Assembly: GCF_019352895.1 (NCBI RefSeq)
Contig: NZ_JAAAFX010000009.1
Span: 1,465,486 to 1,529,485, forward strand
Length of the DNA: 64,000 nt
Direction: 5' to 3'
DNA from: Variovorax boronicumulans
GTDB taxonomy: Bacteria > Pseudomonadota > Gammaproteobacteria > Burkholderiales > Burkholderiaceae_C
Part shown: positions 51,686 through 60,108 of the stretch, piece after piece
How positions within the stretch are numbered: position 1 is the first letter of the stretch
How the letters are laid out: each line of letters begins with the position of its first letter
The notes under the pieces: model-generated
The model's input: only the letters and a program-made list of their open reading frames with translations
The model's database searches: none
What the model was told of the DNA's origin: nothing
Made by a program: the position numbers and the translations under genes

Positions 51686-52936
51686 CTAGAACCAGAGATG
51701 GTGCGGCGGCAGCTTGCCGTTGAGGAAATGGTCGCCCAGCGCGTGGTATTTCCAGCGCACCGGGTCGTGCAGCGTGTGGGTGCGCGCGTTGCGCCAGTGG
51801 CGGTCGAGGCCGTGCTCGGCCACCGTGCTCTGCGCGCCGGCCAGCTCGAACAGCTTGCTCGCGGCCTGCAGCGCGACCTCGGTGGTGAGGATCTTGGCCT
51901 CGGCCACGGCCAGCGAGGCTTCGCCGGCCTGCTCGGGCGTCGAGACCGCGGGCGTGTCGTCGAGCGCGCGCGCGGCGCGTTCGAGCAGCGCATCGGCAGC
52001 CCGCAGCTGCACGCGCAGCCGCCCCACCTCGCTCAAGGTGAGCGGGTCGGCGCTGGCGATGTCGACGCCGCTGTCTATCCACGGCCGCGCACGCGTGGTC
52101 ACGAAATGGCGCATGTCCTCCAGCGCCGCATGGGCGATGCCGCCGTCGATGGCGGCCTGCAGGATCTGCGAGAAGGGACCGGCCAGCGTCGGCCGCGCGA
52201 AGCGCGTCGAGGGCACGAGCTGCCAGGCCTGCACCGCCACCTGGGCCAGCGTCACGCTGCCGCTCGCCGTGGTGCGCTGGCCGAAGCCCGACCAGTCGTC
52301 GATCACCGCCAGGCCCGGCGCGCCGCGCTCGACCATCGCAAGCCAGGGCTTGTCCTGCGCGTCGCGCGCCGACACCGGAATCCAGTCGGCGAACAGCGCG
52401 CCGGTAGAGAAGGCCTTGCGGCCATCGAGGCGGAACGCGCCCTCGCCCGCCGCGGCATCGGCCACCAGGCGGGTGCGGGTCTCGCGCACGTGCCGGGTGC
52501 CGACCTCCGACACCGCATTGCCCAGCCGGGCGCCGCGCAGCAGCTCGGCGAAGAAGAAATCCTGCTGCGCGGGGCTGCCGTCGAGCCGCAGCGCGCACAC
52601 CACGCTGTAGTGGTTCTGCGGGATCTGGGCGATCGACGGGTCGGCCTGCGCGATGCGCCGGAACACCTCGACCAGCGTGACATGGCTGACGTCGGCGCCG
52701 CCATGGCTGCGCGGCACGGTCAGCGCCCAGAGGCCGCCCTGCGAGAAGGCGTCGACCTCGGCATGCGGCAGCGCGCGCTCGCGGTCGCGCGCGGCGGCGC
52801 CGGGCGCGATCGCGGCGGCGAAGGTCGCTGCCGCCTCGAGGGCCTCGGCGTCGTCGCGGATGACGTGGGCGTCGGGGCGCGTGAAGGCGCGCGCACGGCG
52901 CGGCCTGTGGTGGCTGTCGTGGCTGTCGTGGCTCAT
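51686..52936 (-). CDS. SfnB/DszC-like flavin-dependent oxidoreductase (second paralogue)
   Basis: A 416-residue member of the same SfnB-type group. After a His-rich N-terminus (HDSHDSHHRPRRAR) come GLWALTVPRSHGGADVSHVT, ADPSIAQIPQNHYSVVCALR, GRKAFSTGALFADWIPVSAR and the tail RHWRNARTHTLHDPVRWKYH. The ATG overlaps the metI stop (ATGA), so it is coupled to the transporter. SfnB family proteins assist growth on sulfones and other organosulfur sources under sulfate limitation in Pseudomonas; that function is carried here by family resemblance and context. Confidence 0.85.
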   Translation of the reverse strand: MSHDSHDSHHRPRRARAFTRPDAHVIRDDAEALEAAATFAAAIAPGAAARDRERALPHAEVDAFSQGGLWALTVPRSHGGADVSHVTLVEVFRRIAQADPSIAQIPQNHYSVVCALRLDGSPAQQDFFFAELLRGARLGNAVSEVGTRHVRETRTRLVADAAAGEGAFRLDGRKAFSTGALFADWIPVSARDAQDKPWLAMVERGAPGLAVIDDWSGFGQRTTASGSVTLAQVAVQAWQLVPSTRFARPTLAGPFSQILQAAIDGGIAHAALEDMRHFVTTRARPWIDSGVDIASADPLTLSEVGRLRVQLRAADALLERAARALDDTPAVSTPEQAGEASLAVAEAKILTTEVALQAASKLFELAGAQSTVAEHGLDRHWRNARTHTLHDPVRWKYHALGDHFLNGKLPPHHLWF

Positions 52937-53586
52937 GTCCTCTCCCTTCGATTGACCCGGCGCGCCAATGCGTCGCCACTCCATTGCACCGCCCCGACCA
53001 GCACGATCAGCAGTGCGATCACCTCCAGCATCACGACGGTGTCGAAGCGCTGGTAGCCGTAGCGGATCGCCAGGTCGCCCAGGCCGCCGCCGCCCACCGC
53101 GCCGGCCATGGCCGACGAGCCGATCATGGTCACCACCGTGAGCGTGAAGCCCGCGATGATCCCGGGCAGCGCCTCGGGCAGCAGCACGTGGCGCACGATG
53201 TGCCAGCGCTTGCAGCCCATGGCCTGCGCCGCTTCCACCAGGCCGCGGTCGACCTCGCGCAGGCTGACCTCGACCATGCGCGCGAAGAAAGGCGTCGAGG
53301 CGATCGACAGCGGCACCACCGCGGCCCACAGGCCGATCGAGGTGCCGACGACCCAGCGCGTGAACGGGATCAGCGCCACCAGCAGGATGATGAAGGGGGC
53401 CGAGCGCAGCACGTTGACCACGCTGCCCAGCACCCGGTTCACGCCGGGCCGCGCGTAGATGCCGCCCGGCGCGGTGGTGGTCAGCATCACCGCGATCGGC
53501 ACGCCGGCCACGAAGGCGAAGGCGGCCGAGACGCCGACCATCAGCAGGGTCTGCAAGGTCGCGTTGATGAACATGTCAAGCAGCAT
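52933..53586 (-). CDS. metI: MetI-like ABC transporter permease
   Basis: Inner-membrane permease of 217 residues with five helices. The MetI/EAA loop is visible as EAAQAMGCKRW, with LLPEALPGIIAGFTLTVVTM and the conserved GAVGGGGLGDLAIRYGYQRF. It works with the MetN-like ATPase and MetQ-like protein of the same operon to import methionine or another sulfur compound. It overlaps metN by 11 bases and the SfnB-like gene by four. Confidence 0.92.
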   Translation of the reverse strand: MLLDMFINATLQTLLMVGVSAAFAFVAGVPIAVMLTTTAPGGIYARPGVNRVLGSVVNVLRSAPFIILLVALIPFTRWVVGTSIGLWAAVVPLSIASTPFFARMVEVSLREVDRGLVEAAQAMGCKRWHIVRHVLLPEALPGIIAGFTLTVVTMIGSSAMAGAVGGGGLGDLAIRYGYQRFDTVVMLEVIALLIVLVGAVQWSGDALARRVNRRERT

Positions 53587-54715
53587 GCGCGGCTCCTTCT
53601 TTTTCTTCGTCGCGCACGCCCAGCACCGTGACCTGGTCGACCAGGCCGGCGAGCGCATGGCGCAGCGCATCGACCGAGCGCAGCGAACTGCGCGCCGACA
53701 GCACCACGCGGCCCAGCGGCCGCCCTGCGATGCGGTCGATGCCGCCGTGCAGCAGCTGCAGCGGGCCGCCGAGGGCCAGCGCCAGCGCACCGAGCTCGAA
53801 CTCGCGCCCGTGCTGGCCGTTGAGCCGCAGGTCCAGCAGCACGGTGGCGCCGGGTGCCAGCGCCTCGTCGGCCTGCACCGGCCGCAGCCCCTGGCGCAGC
53901 GCGGGCGGCAGCTCGTGCAGCAAGGGTTGCAGCAGCGCGCGCGTGGCGTCGCTCTGCGGATCGCCGAAGACGCGCCAGACCTCGCCCAGCTCGACCAGCC
54001 GGCCCTTCTCCAGCACCGCGACGCGGTCGCAGATCTCGCGGATCACCGCCATCTCGTGCGTGATCAGCACCACCGTGAGGCCGAGCCGCCGGTTGATGTC
54101 GCGCAGCAGCGCCAGGATCGACTGCGTGGTCTCGGGGTCGAGCGCCGAGGTGGCCTCGTCGCACAGCAGCACCTCGGGGTCGTGCACCAGCGCACGCGCG
54201 ATGCCCACGCGCTGCTTCTGGCCGCCCGAGAGCTGCGCCGGGTAGGCGTCCTTCTTGGCCGCCAGGCCCACCAGTTCGAGCAGCGCATCGACCTTGCGCG
54301 CGATCGCCTCGCGCGGCACGCCGGCCACGCGCAGCGGCAGCGCCACGTTCTCCCCCACCGTCTTGGCCGACAGCAGGTTGAAGTGCTGGAAGATCATGCC
54401 GGTGCGGCGGCGCAGCTTGACCAGTGCGTCCTCGTCGAGCGTGCCCACGTCGGTGCCGTGCACCACGACGCGGCCCTCGGTCGGGGCCTCGAGCCGGTTC
54501 ACGGTGCGCAGCAGCGTCGACTTGCCCGCGCCGCTGCGGCCGATGATGCCGAAGACCTCGCCGGTCTCTATGCGGAAGTCGATCCCGGCCAGCGCCTGGG
54601 TGCGCCCCGCCGTGCCTTCGTAGTGCTTGCCCACGCGCTCGAAGACGATGCTGGCGCCGCGCGCCGCGCCGGTGTCATGCGCTGCCACGTGGCGGATCTC
54701 GGACAGGTCGGTCAT
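53576..54715 (-). CDS. metN: MetN-like ABC transporter ATPase with NIL domain
   Basis: ATPase of 379 residues. Walker A is IIGRSGAGKSTLLRTVNRL, signature LSGGQKQRVGIARALVHDPE, Walker B VLLCDEATSALDPETTQ, and the H-loop VVLITHEMAVIREICDR. The C-terminal NIL domain (about 285-370, ATVLLDLRLNGQHGREFELG) senses substrate and inhibits transport, as in MetN. An N-terminal addition of about 20 residues (MTDLSEIRHVAAHDTGAARG) is longer than usual. The order metQ-LLM-metN-metI is interrupted by the monooxygenase gene and differs from the usual metNIQ. Confidence 0.93.
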   Translation of the reverse strand: MTDLSEIRHVAAHDTGAARGASIVFERVGKHYEGTAGRTQALAGIDFRIETGEVFGIIGRSGAGKSTLLRTVNRLEAPTEGRVVVHGTDVGTLDEDALVKLRRRTGMIFQHFNLLSAKTVGENVALPLRVAGVPREAIARKVDALLELVGLAAKKDAYPAQLSGGQKQRVGIARALVHDPEVLLCDEATSALDPETTQSILALLRDINRRLGLTVVLITHEMAVIREICDRVAVLEKGRLVELGEVWRVFGDPQSDATRALLQPLLHELPPALRQGLRPVQADEALAPGATVLLDLRLNGQHGREFELGALALALGGPLQLLHGGIDRIAGRPLGRVVLSARSSLRSVDALRHALAGLVDQVTVLGVRDEEKEGAAHAA

Positions 54716-56070
54716 GCGGAAGGCGAAGGAAAACGGAAGGACGCCGCCGCATGCCGGTCGGGCAGGCGGTCGGTGCCGAAGAGCTTGTGGCGCAAGGTGC
54801 CGGGCGTGTAGGCCTTCTTGTAGACGCCACGCGCACGCAGCTCCGGCACCAGCAGGTCGACGATGTCGGTGAAGCACTCGGGCACCACGGTGCGGATCAG
54901 GTTGAAGCCGTCGACATCGGCCTCGCGCACCCACGATGCCAGTTCGTCGGCCACCTGCTCGGCCGAGCCGACGATGGGCGTGTGGCGGCTGCCCAGCACC
55001 ATCTGGTCGAGCAGCCGGCGCGGGGTCCAGACCTGGCCGCCGCTGCGCGTGGTGACCGATTCGAGGAAGGACTTGAGCGCCTGCGTGTCGGGGTTGACGA
55101 TGGGCGCATCGAGGTCGAAGCGCGAGAAGTCGATGCCGGTCTGGGCCGAGAAATGCGCCAGGCCTGCTTCGGGGCTCGCGTGGTGCCGGTACTCGGCAAA
55201 GCGCTCGCGCGCCTCGGCCTCGGTCGCCCCCACCACCACGATGGTGCCGACGAAGAAGCGCAGGTCCTCGCGGCGCCGGCCCAGCGCGACCGCGCGCGCC
55301 GTGATGTCGGCGATGGTCTCGCGCGCCTGGACCTTGGTGCCCGAGACGAAGATGCATTCGGCATGGCGCGCCGCGAAGTCCATGCCACGCTTCGACGCGC
55401 CGGCCTGGAACAGCACTGGCGTGCGCTGCGGCGACGGCTCGCTCAGGAAGATGGTGTCGGCCTGGTAGTACGGGCCTTCGTGGCGGATGCGGTGCACCTT
55501 GTCGGGCCGCGTGTGGATGCGCGCGGCGCGGTCGTGCACCACCGCATCGTCTTCCCAGCTGCCTTCCCAGAGCTTGTAGGCCAGTTCCATGAAGTCGTCG
55601 GCCCGGTCGTAGCGCGCGTCGTGGCCCAGCTGCTGCGTCTGGCCTGCGGCGCGGGCCGCGCTGTCGAGGAAACCGGTCACGATGTTCCAGGCCGCGCGCC
55701 CCTCGCTCAGGTGGTCGAGCGTGCTCATGCGGCGCGCGAACAGGTGCGGCACCTCGTAGGACTGGTTCACGGTCACGCCGAAGCCCAGGTGCTCGGTCAC
55801 GTGCGCCATCAGCGGCACCAGCAGCAGCGGGTCGTTGATCGGATGCTGTACGCCTTCGCGCAAGGCCGCGTCGGGCCGGCCTTCCCAGACGTCGTTGGCC
55901 CCGATGATGTCGGCCAGGAACAGCGTGTCGAAGCCGCCGCGCTCCAGCGTGCGGGCCAGTTCGGCCCAGTAGCGTGACGTGCGGTAGGCCCGCGAGTCGT
56001 CGCGCGGATGCGTCCACAGGCCGTGGGCGATGTCGCCGATGCAGTTCATGTGCACGGCGTTGAACAGCAT
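54712..56070 (-). CDS. LLM-class flavin-dependent monooxygenase, NtaA/SnaA/DszA-like
   Basis: Flavin-dependent (FMNH2) monooxygenase of 452 residues in the bacterial luciferase fold, NtaA/SnaA/DszA subfamily. Blocks include ERGGFDTLFLADIIGANDVW, EHLGFGVTVNQSYEVPHLFA, LSEGRAAWNIVTGFLDSAAR and PVLFQAGASKRGMDFAARHA. Members cleave C-S, C-N or C-P bonds or oxidise sulfones; its place between metQ and metN suggests a sulfur compound brought in by this transporter. A flavin reductase is needed but not encoded nearby. The ATG at 56070 is used; a GTG at 56112 that overlaps the metQ stop (GTGA) would add 14 residues and is also possible. Confidence 0.87.
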   Translation of the reverse strand: MLFNAVHMNCIGDIAHGLWTHPRDDSRAYRTSRYWAELARTLERGGFDTLFLADIIGANDVWEGRPDAALREGVQHPINDPLLLVPLMAHVTEHLGFGVTVNQSYEVPHLFARRMSTLDHLSEGRAAWNIVTGFLDSAARAAGQTQQLGHDARYDRADDFMELAYKLWEGSWEDDAVVHDRAARIHTRPDKVHRIRHEGPYYQADTIFLSEPSPQRTPVLFQAGASKRGMDFAARHAECIFVSGTKVQARETIADITARAVALGRRREDLRFFVGTIVVVGATEAEARERFAEYRHHASPEAGLAHFSAQTGIDFSRFDLDAPIVNPDTQALKSFLESVTTRSGGQVWTPRRLLDQMVLGSRHTPIVGSAEQVADELASWVREADVDGFNLIRTVVPECFTDIVDLLVPELRARGVYKKAYTPGTLRHKLFGTDRLPDRHAAASFRFPSPSA

Positions 56071-56108
56071 CGGCCGCGCCGCGGCGCCGCGCGCCCCTGC
56101 CACCCCGC

Positions 56109-56990
56109 TCACTTGGCGGGGGTCGCGTTCAGCGCGGTCTTCTGTGCGTTGGCCTGCGCCGTCTCCCATGGGAACTCGACCAGGCCGTCGAAGGCGGTGC
56201 GCACGGCGGCCTTCACTTCGGGGCTGTTCTGGTAGATGGCGATGAACTTGCGGATGCGCGGGTCGTTGGCGCGCTCGGGCTTGGCGGCCCAGACGAAGCT
56301 GTACTTGCTGTTGTCCTTCTCGCGGTAGATCGGCTTGTGCACGTCGAGCCCGGCGATCTTGACGAAGGTCGCGTAGGTCACGGCGGCGTCGAGGTCGTCG
56401 AAGGCGCGCGCGATGGCCGGGCCGTCGATCTGCAGGATCTGCAGCTTGCGCGGGTTCTCGCTCACGTCCTCGACGGTCGAGGTCGTGCTGCCGCCGCCCT
56501 TGAGCTTGATCAGGCCGGCCTCCTGCAGCACCAGCAGCGCCCGTGCGGTGTTGATCGGGTCCTGCGCGATCGCGATCTTGGCGCCGTTCTTGATCTGGTC
56601 GAGCGAACTCAGCTTCTTCGAGTAGATGCCGACCGTGGTCGTGTAGCCGCCCGCGATGGGCACCAGGTTGTAGCCGCCGGCCTTGTTCGACTGCTCGAGG
56701 AAGGGCTTGTGCTGGAAGTGGTTCACGTCGACCTCGCCGCTGGCCACGGCCGAGTTGGGTGTGCGCCAGTCGCTGAACTCGATGATCTCGACGTTCAGGC
56801 CCTGGGCCTTGGCCTGCTGCGCCGCGATCTCCAGGCCGCGCGTGGCCGGGCTGGTGGCGGTGGCGACCTTGAGCGGCTTGTCCTGCGCGAAGACCGGCGC
56901 GCCCAGCGAGGACAGCGCCGCGGCGGCGAGGAAGGCGCCGCCGAAGCGACGGGTGAAGGCGAGGACGGACGAGGCTTGGGATTTCTTCAT
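56109..56990 (-). CDS. metQ: MetQ/NlpA-family periplasmic substrate-binding protein
   Basis: Substrate-binding protein of 293 residues. The signal peptide is cleaved near residue 35 (PVFA/QDK); there is no lipobox, so it is periplasmic rather than lipid-anchored as in E. coli MetQ. The family core includes VDVNHFQHKPFLEQ, LVPIAGGYTTTVGIYSKKLS and IAIAQDPINTARALLVLQEA. The variant of the D-methionine family motif ends with PEVKAAVRTAFDG. The gene heads the sulfur operon. The 151-base gap upstream, shared with the divergent CMD gene, contains GCATAAGC on the minus strand, but no operator can be fixed. Confidence 0.9.
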   Translation of the reverse strand: MKKSQASSVLAFTRRFGGAFLAAAALSSLGAPVFAQDKPLKVATATSPATRGLEIAAQQAKAQGLNVEIIEFSDWRTPNSAVASGEVDVNHFQHKPFLEQSNKAGGYNLVPIAGGYTTTVGIYSKKLSSLDQIKNGAKIAIAQDPINTARALLVLQEAGLIKLKGGGSTTSTVEDVSENPRKLQILQIDGPAIARAFDDLDAAVTYATFVKIAGLDVHKPIYREKDNSKYSFVWAAKPERANDPRIRKFIAIYQNSPEVKAAVRTAFDGLVEFPWETAQANAQKTALNATPAK

Positions 56991-57141
56991 GAGCGACTTT
57001 TCTGGCAGGCAGCCGCTGGCGGGCCGCGAAATGGACCGGCGAAGTTAAGGCCTCCTCACCCTGCGGACAACGAAGCTTTCGACCCTTGCTTATGCGGATT
57101 CCTTCTTTGCCATGCGCGCGCGGTGGACCTGCAATCGCCGC

Positions 57142-57483
57142 ATGAGCCAAGACACCCCCGAACGCATCGACTGGACCCAGAGCGCGCGCATGCAGGCGCT
57201 GAACGCGCTCGCGCCCGAACCCTTCGCGGCCTTCGCCGCCTTCGACAAGGCGGTGTTCGCGCCCGGCCATCTCGAACCCAAGATCAAGGAGCTGATCGCG
57301 GTCGCGGTCACGCACGTGACGCAGTGCGAGTCCTGCCTCACGCTGCATGTGAAGAACGCGCGCCGGCTCGGCGCCACCGACGGCGAGGTCGCCGAGGCGC
57401 TGTGGGTCGCGGCGCAACTGCGCGCAGGCGGCGCGATCGGCCAGTTCGGCGCCACGCTCGCGGCGCTGAAGCAAGGCGGCTGA
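57142..57483 (+). CDS. Carboxymuconolactone decarboxylase/AhpD-like protein
   Basis: AhpD-fold protein of 113 residues. The redox motif is CESCLTLHVKNARRLGA, a CxxC followed at the right spacing by His, and the N-terminal block PGHLEPKIKELIAVAVTHVT is typical of CMD domain proteins. It probably works as a thiol peroxidase or disulfide carrier. The ATG at 57142 is used. It is divergent from metQ and lies 38 bases before the permease gene on the same strand, so it could be transcribed with the permease. Confidence 0.85.
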   Translation: MSQDTPERIDWTQSARMQALNALAPEPFAAFAAFDKAVFAPGHLEPKIKELIAVAVTHVTQCESCLTLHVKNARRLGATDGEVAEALWVAAQLRAGGAIGQFGATLAALKQGG

Positions 57484-57521
57484 GGCCACGGCGCGCGACG
57501 GGCAGGCGCGACAATGGCGCC

Positions 57522-60068
57522 ATGCGCGCGCTGCTTCTCACTTTCTCCTGGCAGGAGCTGCGCCACCACCCGTGGCGCAACGCGGCCGCCGTCGTCGCGG
57601 TGATGCTCGGGGTGGCGCTGGCCTTCTCGGTGCACCTGATCAACGCGTCGGCGCTCGACGAGTTCTCCAGCGCGGTGCGCTCGGTCAACGGCCAGCCCGA
57701 CCTCGAGTTGCGCGCCGCGCAGGGCAGCTTCGACGAAGCGCTGTTCGCGCAGGTCGCAAGCCATCCGCAGGTGGCGCTGGCCAGCCCGGTGGTCGAGATC
57801 CCCGCGAGCACGCTGGCCGCCGACGGCGCCCGGCTGCCGCTGCGCATCGTGGGCGTGGATGCGCTCGCGCTGCCCACGCTCGCGCCCGCGCTGATGCCGG
57901 TGCCGGCCGAAGGCGCGGCGCGCTTCGCGCTCTTCGCGCCCGACCAGGTCTTCCTCAACGCCGCGGCGCGCAATGCGCTGGGCCCGGCCGCCACGCAGCT
58001 CGAGGCACAGGTCGGCACCCAGCGCCATCCCCTGCAGATCGCGGGCACCGTGGCCGCGGGCGGCAGTGCGCTCGCGGTGATGGACATCGCGGCCGCGCAG
58101 GAACGCTTCGGCCGGCTCGGCCAGCTCACGCGCATCGACCTGCGGCTGCAGGGCGGCATCGACCGCGCGGCCTTCGTCCGCTCGCTGGAAGGCGCGCCCG
58201 GCTGGCCCTCGAACGTGCGCATCGCCGAACCGGGCGATGCGGCCGAGCGGGTGAGCAACCTCTCACGCGCCTACCGCGTCAACCTCACGGTGCTGGCGCT
58301 GGTCGCGCTGTTCACCGGCGCCTTCCTGGTGTTCTCGGTGCTGGCGCTCAGCGTGGCCAAGCGCGCGCAGCAGTTCGCGCTGCTGGGCGTGCTGGGCCTG
58401 ACGCCGCGCGGCCGGCTCGCGCTGGTGCTGGCCGAGTCGCTGATCCTCGGCGTGGTCGGCAGCCTGGCGGGCATCGCGTTGGGCGCCGGGCTGGCCGTGT
58501 TCGCGCTGCGCGTGCTGGGCGGCGACCTGGGCGGCGGCTACTTCGCGGGCGTGGCGCCCACCCTGCACTGGCGCTCGGGCGCCGCGCTGCTCTACGGCGG
58601 GCTGGGCGTGGCCGCGGCGCTGGTCGGCGGCTGGTGGCCCGCACGCGCGGCGCAGGCGCTGCCCGAGGCCCAGACGCTCAAGGGCCTGGGCGCGGCGCCC
58701 ACGCGGCAAGGCGCGCGCGTGCTGCCCTTCGCGCTGCTGCTGGCCGGCGTGGCGCTCGCCCAGATGCCGCCGCTGTTCGACATCCCGGTGGCCGCGTACG
58801 TCTCGGTCGGCCTGCTGCTGGTGGGCGGCATCACCGCCCTGCCCTGGCTGATCGCGCTGCTCTACGACCGCATCGCGCCCCTCTTCGCGCAACGCGTGCT
58901 GCCGATGCTGGCCATCGAGCGTGCACGCCGCATGCGCGGCACGGCCGCGGTGGCGGTCAGCGGCGTGGTCGCGAGCCTGAGCCTGGCGGTGGCGCTGACC
59001 GTGATGGTCGCGAGCTTCCGCGATTCGGTCACGCGCTGGCTCGACGTGGTGCTGCCGGCCGACCTCTACCTGCGCGTGGCCGGCGCCAGCGCAGCCGACG
59101 ACGCGGCCTTCACGCCCGTCTTCGTGCAGCAGCTGGCGCAATTGCCCGGCGTGGCGCGCACCAGCACGCAGCGGCTGCGCCCGCTGCTGCTCGACCCCGC
59201 ACGGCCGGCCGTGACGCTGATCGCGCGCAGCCTCGACGACGGCGCCGCGCGCACGCTGCCGCTGGTCGGCGAGGCGCTGCCCGTGCCCGCGGGGCAGGTC
59301 GGCATCTATGTGAGCGAGGCGATGGTCGACCTGTACGGCGCGAAGCCGGGCGCGGTGTTCGCGCCGCTGGCGCAGGCGCTCGGCACGCCCGCGGCCGGCC
59401 AGCGCTTCTTCGTGGCCGGCGTGTGGCGCGACTATGTGCGCCAGTTCGGCGCCATCACGATGGACGCGCGCGACTTCGAGCGCCTGACCGGCGACGCCGG
59501 CGCCAGCGACGTCGCGCTGTGGCTCGCGCCCCATGCGGTCGACACCGAGGTGCGGTCCGCGGTACGCGCGCTGGCGTCGGCCGAGCCTGGCCTGTCCGAT
59601 GCGCTGGAACTGGCCTCGGTGGGCCAGATCCGCGCCACCTCGCTGCGCATCTTCGACCGCAGCTTCGCCGTGACCTACTGGCTGCAGGCCGTGGCCATCG
59701 CCATCGGCCTGTTCGGCATCGCGGCCAGCTTCAGCGCGCAGGTGCTGGCGCGCCGCAAGGAGTTCGGCCTGATGGCGCACCTGGGGTTCACCCGGCGCCA
59801 GGTGCTGGCGGTGGTGGCCGGCGAAGGCGCAGCCTGGACCGCCATCGGCGCCGTCGCCGGGCTGGGCCTGGGGCTCGCGGTGTCGGTGGTGCTGGTGAAG
59901 GTGGTGAACCCGCAGAGCTTCCACTGGAGCATGGACCTGCTCGTGCCCTGGCTGCGGCTGCTGGCGCTGTGCGCGGCGGTCGTGGCGGCCGGCACGCTGA
60001 CGGCGTGGCTGGCGGGGCGGGCTGCGGCGGGCAAGGATGCGGTGCTGGCGGTGAAGGAAGACTGGTAG
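57522..60068 (+). CDS. FtsX-type ABC transporter permease, two fused halves (AttFG-like)
   Basis: Permease of 848 residues with two FtsX/LolC-type units, the layout of AttF-AttG fused or of the large lipoprotein/macrolide exporters. The first has an N-terminal helix (RNAAAVVAVMLGVALAFSVH), a periplasmic MacB-like domain, then three helices (LTVLALVALFTGAFLVFSVL and following). The second starts about residue 475 (ARRMRGTAAVAVSGVVASLS) and ends with four more helices and the tail VLAVKEDW. No ATPase is adjacent; the LolD-like ATPase at 48163 is the likely partner. The AttH-like protein follows at 63782. Confidence 0.87.
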   Translation: MRALLLTFSWQELRHHPWRNAAAVVAVMLGVALAFSVHLINASALDEFSSAVRSVNGQPDLELRAAQGSFDEALFAQVASHPQVALASPVVEIPASTLAADGARLPLRIVGVDALALPTLAPALMPVPAEGAARFALFAPDQVFLNAAARNALGPAATQLEAQVGTQRHPLQIAGTVAAGGSALAVMDIAAAQERFGRLGQLTRIDLRLQGGIDRAAFVRSLEGAPGWPSNVRIAEPGDAAERVSNLSRAYRVNLTVLALVALFTGAFLVFSVLALSVAKRAQQFALLGVLGLTPRGRLALVLAESLILGVVGSLAGIALGAGLAVFALRVLGGDLGGGYFAGVAPTLHWRSGAALLYGGLGVAAALVGGWWPARAAQALPEAQTLKGLGAAPTRQGARVLPFALLLAGVALAQMPPLFDIPVAAYVSVGLLLVGGITALPWLIALLYDRIAPLFAQRVLPMLAIERARRMRGTAAVAVSGVVASLSLAVALTVMVASFRDSVTRWLDVVLPADLYLRVAGASAADDAAFTPVFVQQLAQLPGVARTSTQRLRPLLLDPARPAVTLIARSLDDGAARTLPLVGEALPVPAGQVGIYVSEAMVDLYGAKPGAVFAPLAQALGTPAAGQRFFVAGVWRDYVRQFGAITMDARDFERLTGDAGASDVALWLAPHAVDTEVRSAVRALASAEPGLSDALELASVGQIRATSLRIFDRSFAVTYWLQAVAIAIGLFGIAASFSAQVLARRKEFGLMAHLGFTRRQVLAVVAGEGAAWTAIGAVAGLGLGLAVSVVLVKVVNPQSFHWSMDLLVPWLRLLALCAAVVAAGTLTAWLAGRAAAGKDAVLAVKEDW

Positions 60069-60108
60069 CTCAGTCTTTCCCTCGCGGCAGGCACCGGCCC
60101 TCGCCCCG

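Noticed and set aside
57031..57120. A CysB-type site in the gap upstream of metQ
   Set aside because: GCATAAGC and nearby AAGCTT are suggestive, but no clear symmetry with known CysB sites could be established by reading alone.
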